Positions 4,694-6,601 of a stretch of 6,601 nt of DNA are shown piece after piece. The stretch comes from an uncultured Atopobiaceae bacterium. Its GTDB lineage: Bacteria > Actinomycetota > Coriobacteriia > Coriobacteriales > Atopobiaceae. The DNA is taken from the NCBI GenBank assembly GCA_947626465.1, contig CANQSI010000050.1, positions 1 to 6,601 on the forward strand, in the 5' to 3' direction. The position numbers and the translations under genes were made by a program. The notes under the pieces are model-generated. The model was not told the origin of the DNA, made no database searches, and saw only the letters and a list, made by a program, of their open reading frames with translations. Positions within the stretch are counted from its first letter, which is position 1, and each line of letters begins with the position of its first letter.

Positions 4694-6184
4694 TTATGCG
4701 GGATCGAAGCGCACGAGCTCAGACGAGTTCGCGATGATGCGGCGCGCGATGGCAAGGCTCGGGATGCGCCCCGCGGCAATCATCTGCACCGCGAGGTTGC
4801 CGATCGAGGTGGCCTCGATCGGGCCCGCGATCACGGGCTTTCCGGTCTCGTGTGCCGTGAGCTGGTTCAGATGCGCGTCCTGGCAGCCGCCGCCGACGAT
4901 GGAGAGCGCCTGGTAGCGGTGGCCGGTGATGGTCTCTATGCCGTGGATGGCGCGCTCGTAGGCGCTCGTGAGCGAGTGGTAGATGCAGGTCATGAGCTCG
5001 CCCACCGTGCTCGGCAGCGGCTCTTCGTGCGCCGCGCACCACGCGCAGACGGCCTCCATCATGGACGCGGGCGCGAGGAAGCACTCGTCGTCCACGTCCA
5101 CGAGCGAGGGGAAGTCGCGCGCCCCTTGAGCTGCGGTGATGAGGTCGCCGAAGCCCACCTGCCCCTCGAGCGCAAGCGGGGCGATTTGCGAGGAGAGCGG
5201 TCGATCCACGTCCTCGCGCCCCGCCACGTACGCCACGCCATTGAGCTCGCGGCGCACGGACTGGATCATCCAGAGCCCCATGATGTTCTTGAGGAAGCGA
5301 TACGTCTGCGCATAGCCGCCCTCGTTCGTGAAGTTCGCTTCGCGCGCGGGGAGGGAGAGCTCGGGCTCGGCGAGCTCCACGCCGAGGAGGCTCCACGTGC
5401 CCGAGGAGAGGACGAGCGCATCGCGCTCCGTGGCCGCCACGTAGGCGGAGCCGGTGTCATGCGAGGCCACGAGCACCACGTCCGTGGCGTAGCCGATGCG
5501 CTCTTCGACCTCGCGCTTCACGGGCCCGAGCGTGGCCCCCGGGAAGGAGAGCTCCCCGAAGAGCCGCTCGGGGAAGCCGTAGCCGCGAATGAGCTCTGAG
5601 TCCCACGTGCGTGCACGCGCGTTCACGAGGCCCGTCGTGGTGGCGTTCGTGTACTCCTGCGCCTTCACGCCCGTCAAGAGGAAGCCGAGGTAGTCCGGCA
5701 CCATGAGGAGCGTGCGCGCCTCGGCGAGCTGTTCCGGCGCCTCACGCGAGAGGGCGAGGAGCTGGTAGACGGTGTTGATGAGGCTTCGCTGGATGCCGGC
5801 TCGCTCCCACGCCACCTCGCTCGACACGAGCGCGTCGGCCACCTCGAACATGCCGTCCGTACGCGAATCGCGGTACGCCACCACGTTGCCGAGCAGGCGA
5901 TCCTCGGCGTCGAGGAGCGCGAAGTCCACGCCCCAACTGTCGATGGCGATGGTCCTCGGCGTAAAGCCATGCGCCTTGCAAAGGGCGAGCCCCTCGAGGA
6001 TCTCCTCGAAGAGCTCGCCGATCTTCCAGCAATCGTGGCCGTCCACGCGCGCCTGGCCGTTCTCGAAACGGTGGATCTCCTCGGTCCCCAGGAGGTCGTC
6101 ATGCTCGAGCCAGCCCACCACCACGCGGCCGTTCGAGGCGCCGAGATCGATGGCGGCATGGCATTCGCGCAGGTATTCGCCCAT
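4694..6184 (-). CDS. rhaB: Rhamnulokinase
   Basis: A 496-residue FGGY-family kinase that matches RhaB (E. coli about 489 aa) throughout. It transfers phosphate from ATP to L-rhamnulose, giving L-rhamnulose 1-phosphate in the cytoplasm. AAIDLGASNGR (residues 10-20) is the first phosphate loop. IDSWGVDFALLD (81-92) and VAYRDSRTDG (102-111) are typical of RhaB. SHDTGSAY (241-248) holds the catalytic base Asp243. SSGTWSLLG (260-268) is the second phosphate motif, NEGG.....RFLKNIMGLWM (287-306) is family-specific, and IVGGGCQDAHLNQ (429-441) is the adenosine motif. The ATG lies 12 bases after the EIIA stop; its ribosome site is weak (GCGGG), so translation may depend on coupling to the upstream gene. 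Sharing an operon with an EIIA is notable because another FGGY kinase, glycerol kinase, is a known target of PTS proteins. All key residues are present. Confidence 0.96.
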   Translation of the reverse strand: MGEYLRECHAAIDLGASNGRVVVGWLEHDDLLGTEEIHRFENGQARVDGHDCWKIGELFEEILEGLALCKAHGFTPRTIAIDSWGVDFALLDAEDRLLGNVVAYRDSRTDGMFEVADALVSSEVAWERAGIQRSLINTVYQLLALSREAPEQLAEARTLLMVPDYLGFLLTGVKAQEYTNATTTGLVNARARTWDSELIRGYGFPERLFGELSFPGATLGPVKREVEERIGYATDVVLVASHDTGSAYVAATERDALVLSSGTWSLLGVELAEPELSLPAREANFTNEGGYAQTYRFLKNIMGLWMIQSVRRELNGVAYVAGREDVDRPLSSQIAPLALEGQVGFGDLITAAQGARDFPSLVDVDDECFLAPASMMEAVCAWCAAHEEPLPSTVGELMTCIYHSLTSAYERAIHGIETITGHRYQALSIVGGGCQDAHLNQLTAHETGKPVIAGPIEATSIGNLAVQMIAAGRIPSLAIARRIIANSSELVRFDPA

Positions 6185-6196
6185 GCCCGCGCAGCG

Positions 6197-6601
6197 CTAG
6201 CTGACGGTGATGACCGGCTGGCCGGCCTTCACGGGCTGCGGGTCGATGGGGTTCACGGAGTCGTACTCGGCGGTATTCGAGACGAGCACCATCACGTCGT
6301 CCGGGTGCCCGGCCTTCTTAATCTTCGCGCGATCGAAGGTGACGAGCGGCTGGCCGGCCTTCACCTTCTCGTCCTGCTTCACGTACATCTGGAAGCCGTC
6401 TCCCTTCATCTGCACGGTGTCCACGCCGATGTGGATGAGGACCTCGACGCCGTCGTCGGAGAGCAGGCCCACGCCGTGGCCGGAGCCCATGGTGGCGGAG
6501 ACGGTGCCGTTGAACGGGGCGTATGCCACGGAGCCGGACGGCTTGATGACGATGCCCTGGCCGAGGATGCCCTGGGCGAAGACGGGATCGGGGGCCTCGG
6601 A
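6197..6601 (-). CDS. PTS EIIA domain of the glucose (Crr) family, C-terminal part
   Basis: The 134 residues seen form nearly a whole EIIA-Glc-type domain, from DPVFAQGILGQGI to the natural stop; the start lies beyond the right edge. Two histidines 15 residues apart, in GSGHGVGLL and VLIHIGVDTV, match His75 and His90 of E. coli EIIA-Glc; the second is the one that takes phosphate from HPr. The lipoyl-like beta-sandwich ends with KAGQPVITVS. It could be a free soluble EIIA or the C-terminal domain of a larger EIIBCA permease; the cut prevents a decision. GTG at 6529 is inside the domain (family sequence continues upstream), so it is not the true start. It is 12 bases upstream of rhaB and probably cotranscribed with it. 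The transported sugar cannot be named from this domain. Confidence 0.93.
   Translation of the reverse strand, partial: SEAPDPVFAQGILGQGIVIKPSGSVAYAPFNGTVSATMGSGHGVGLLSDDGVEVLIHIGVDTVQMKGDGFQMYVKQDEKVKAGQPLVTFDRAKIKKAGHPDDVMVLVSNTAEYDSVNPIDPQPVKAGQPVITVS

Noticed and set aside
2982..4916. 644-codon plus-strand open frame opposite the isomerase gene
   Set aside because: The translation is a His/Val/Glu-rich antisense shadow. The minus strand there encodes the AraA-family protein and RhaD start with conserved catalytic residues.
6197..6529. A complete 110-residue EIIA starting at GTG 6529
   Set aside because: Conserved EIIA sequence (DPVFAQGILGQGI) continues in frame upstream to the window edge, so the GTG is an internal valine codon.

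Overview
The window reads as a carbohydrate-use locus from a GC-rich bacterium. Coding sequences favour G or C at the third codon position, and both isomerase genes start with GTG. PTS components (an EIIA and an HPr paralogue) sit beside isomerase, kinase and aldolase genes. This mix suggests an Actinomycetota member, plausibly a gut or rumen Coriobacteriia (Olsenella/Collinsella type). That placement is inferred from gene content and remembered similarity, not from a search.

Layout, left to right. Bases 1-617 (minus) hold the N-terminal part of a FucI/AraA-like sugar isomerase that runs off the left edge. Bases 618-833 form a divergent control region with a strong 8+8 bp palindrome and weak promoter-like elements. 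Bases 834-1910 (plus) encode a LacI-family regulator, overlapped by ATGA with an 85-aa HPr-like protein (1907-2164). Bases 2165-2353 contain three hairpins and no gene: a 31-bp perfect inverted repeat, an ordinary rho-independent terminator for the lacI-HPr unit, and a 26-bp perfect inverted repeat. From the right edge, the minus strand carries EIIA (6601-6197, partial), rhamnulokinase RhaB (6184-4694), an AraA-family isomerase (4598-3180) and rhamnulose-1-phosphate aldolase RhaD (3169-2354). This unit is convergent with lacI-HPr.

How the genes fit together. RhaB and RhaD are the second and third steps of L-rhamnose breakdown: L-rhamnulose to L-rhamnulose 1-phosphate, then to dihydroxyacetone phosphate and L-lactaldehyde. 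The first step needs an isomerase. No canonical RhaA is present here; the gene between rhaB and rhaD is instead an AraA-family protein with all four expected metal ligands, so it is the candidate rhamnose (or related sugar) isomerase. The LacI protein is the likely local repressor.

The most unusual point is the HPr paralogue. It keeps the PTS phosphorylation site His15 but has Asp at position 46, where HPr normally carries the regulatory Ser46. Asp46 is the classical phosphomimetic substitution, and the gene is translationally coupled to a LacI-family regulator, the family that contains CcpA. This suggests a dedicated, permanently 'Ser-P-like' partner for the local regulator. The second unusual point is the pair of very long perfect hairpins that share base and near-apex sequence and sit just behind the two convergent stop codons.
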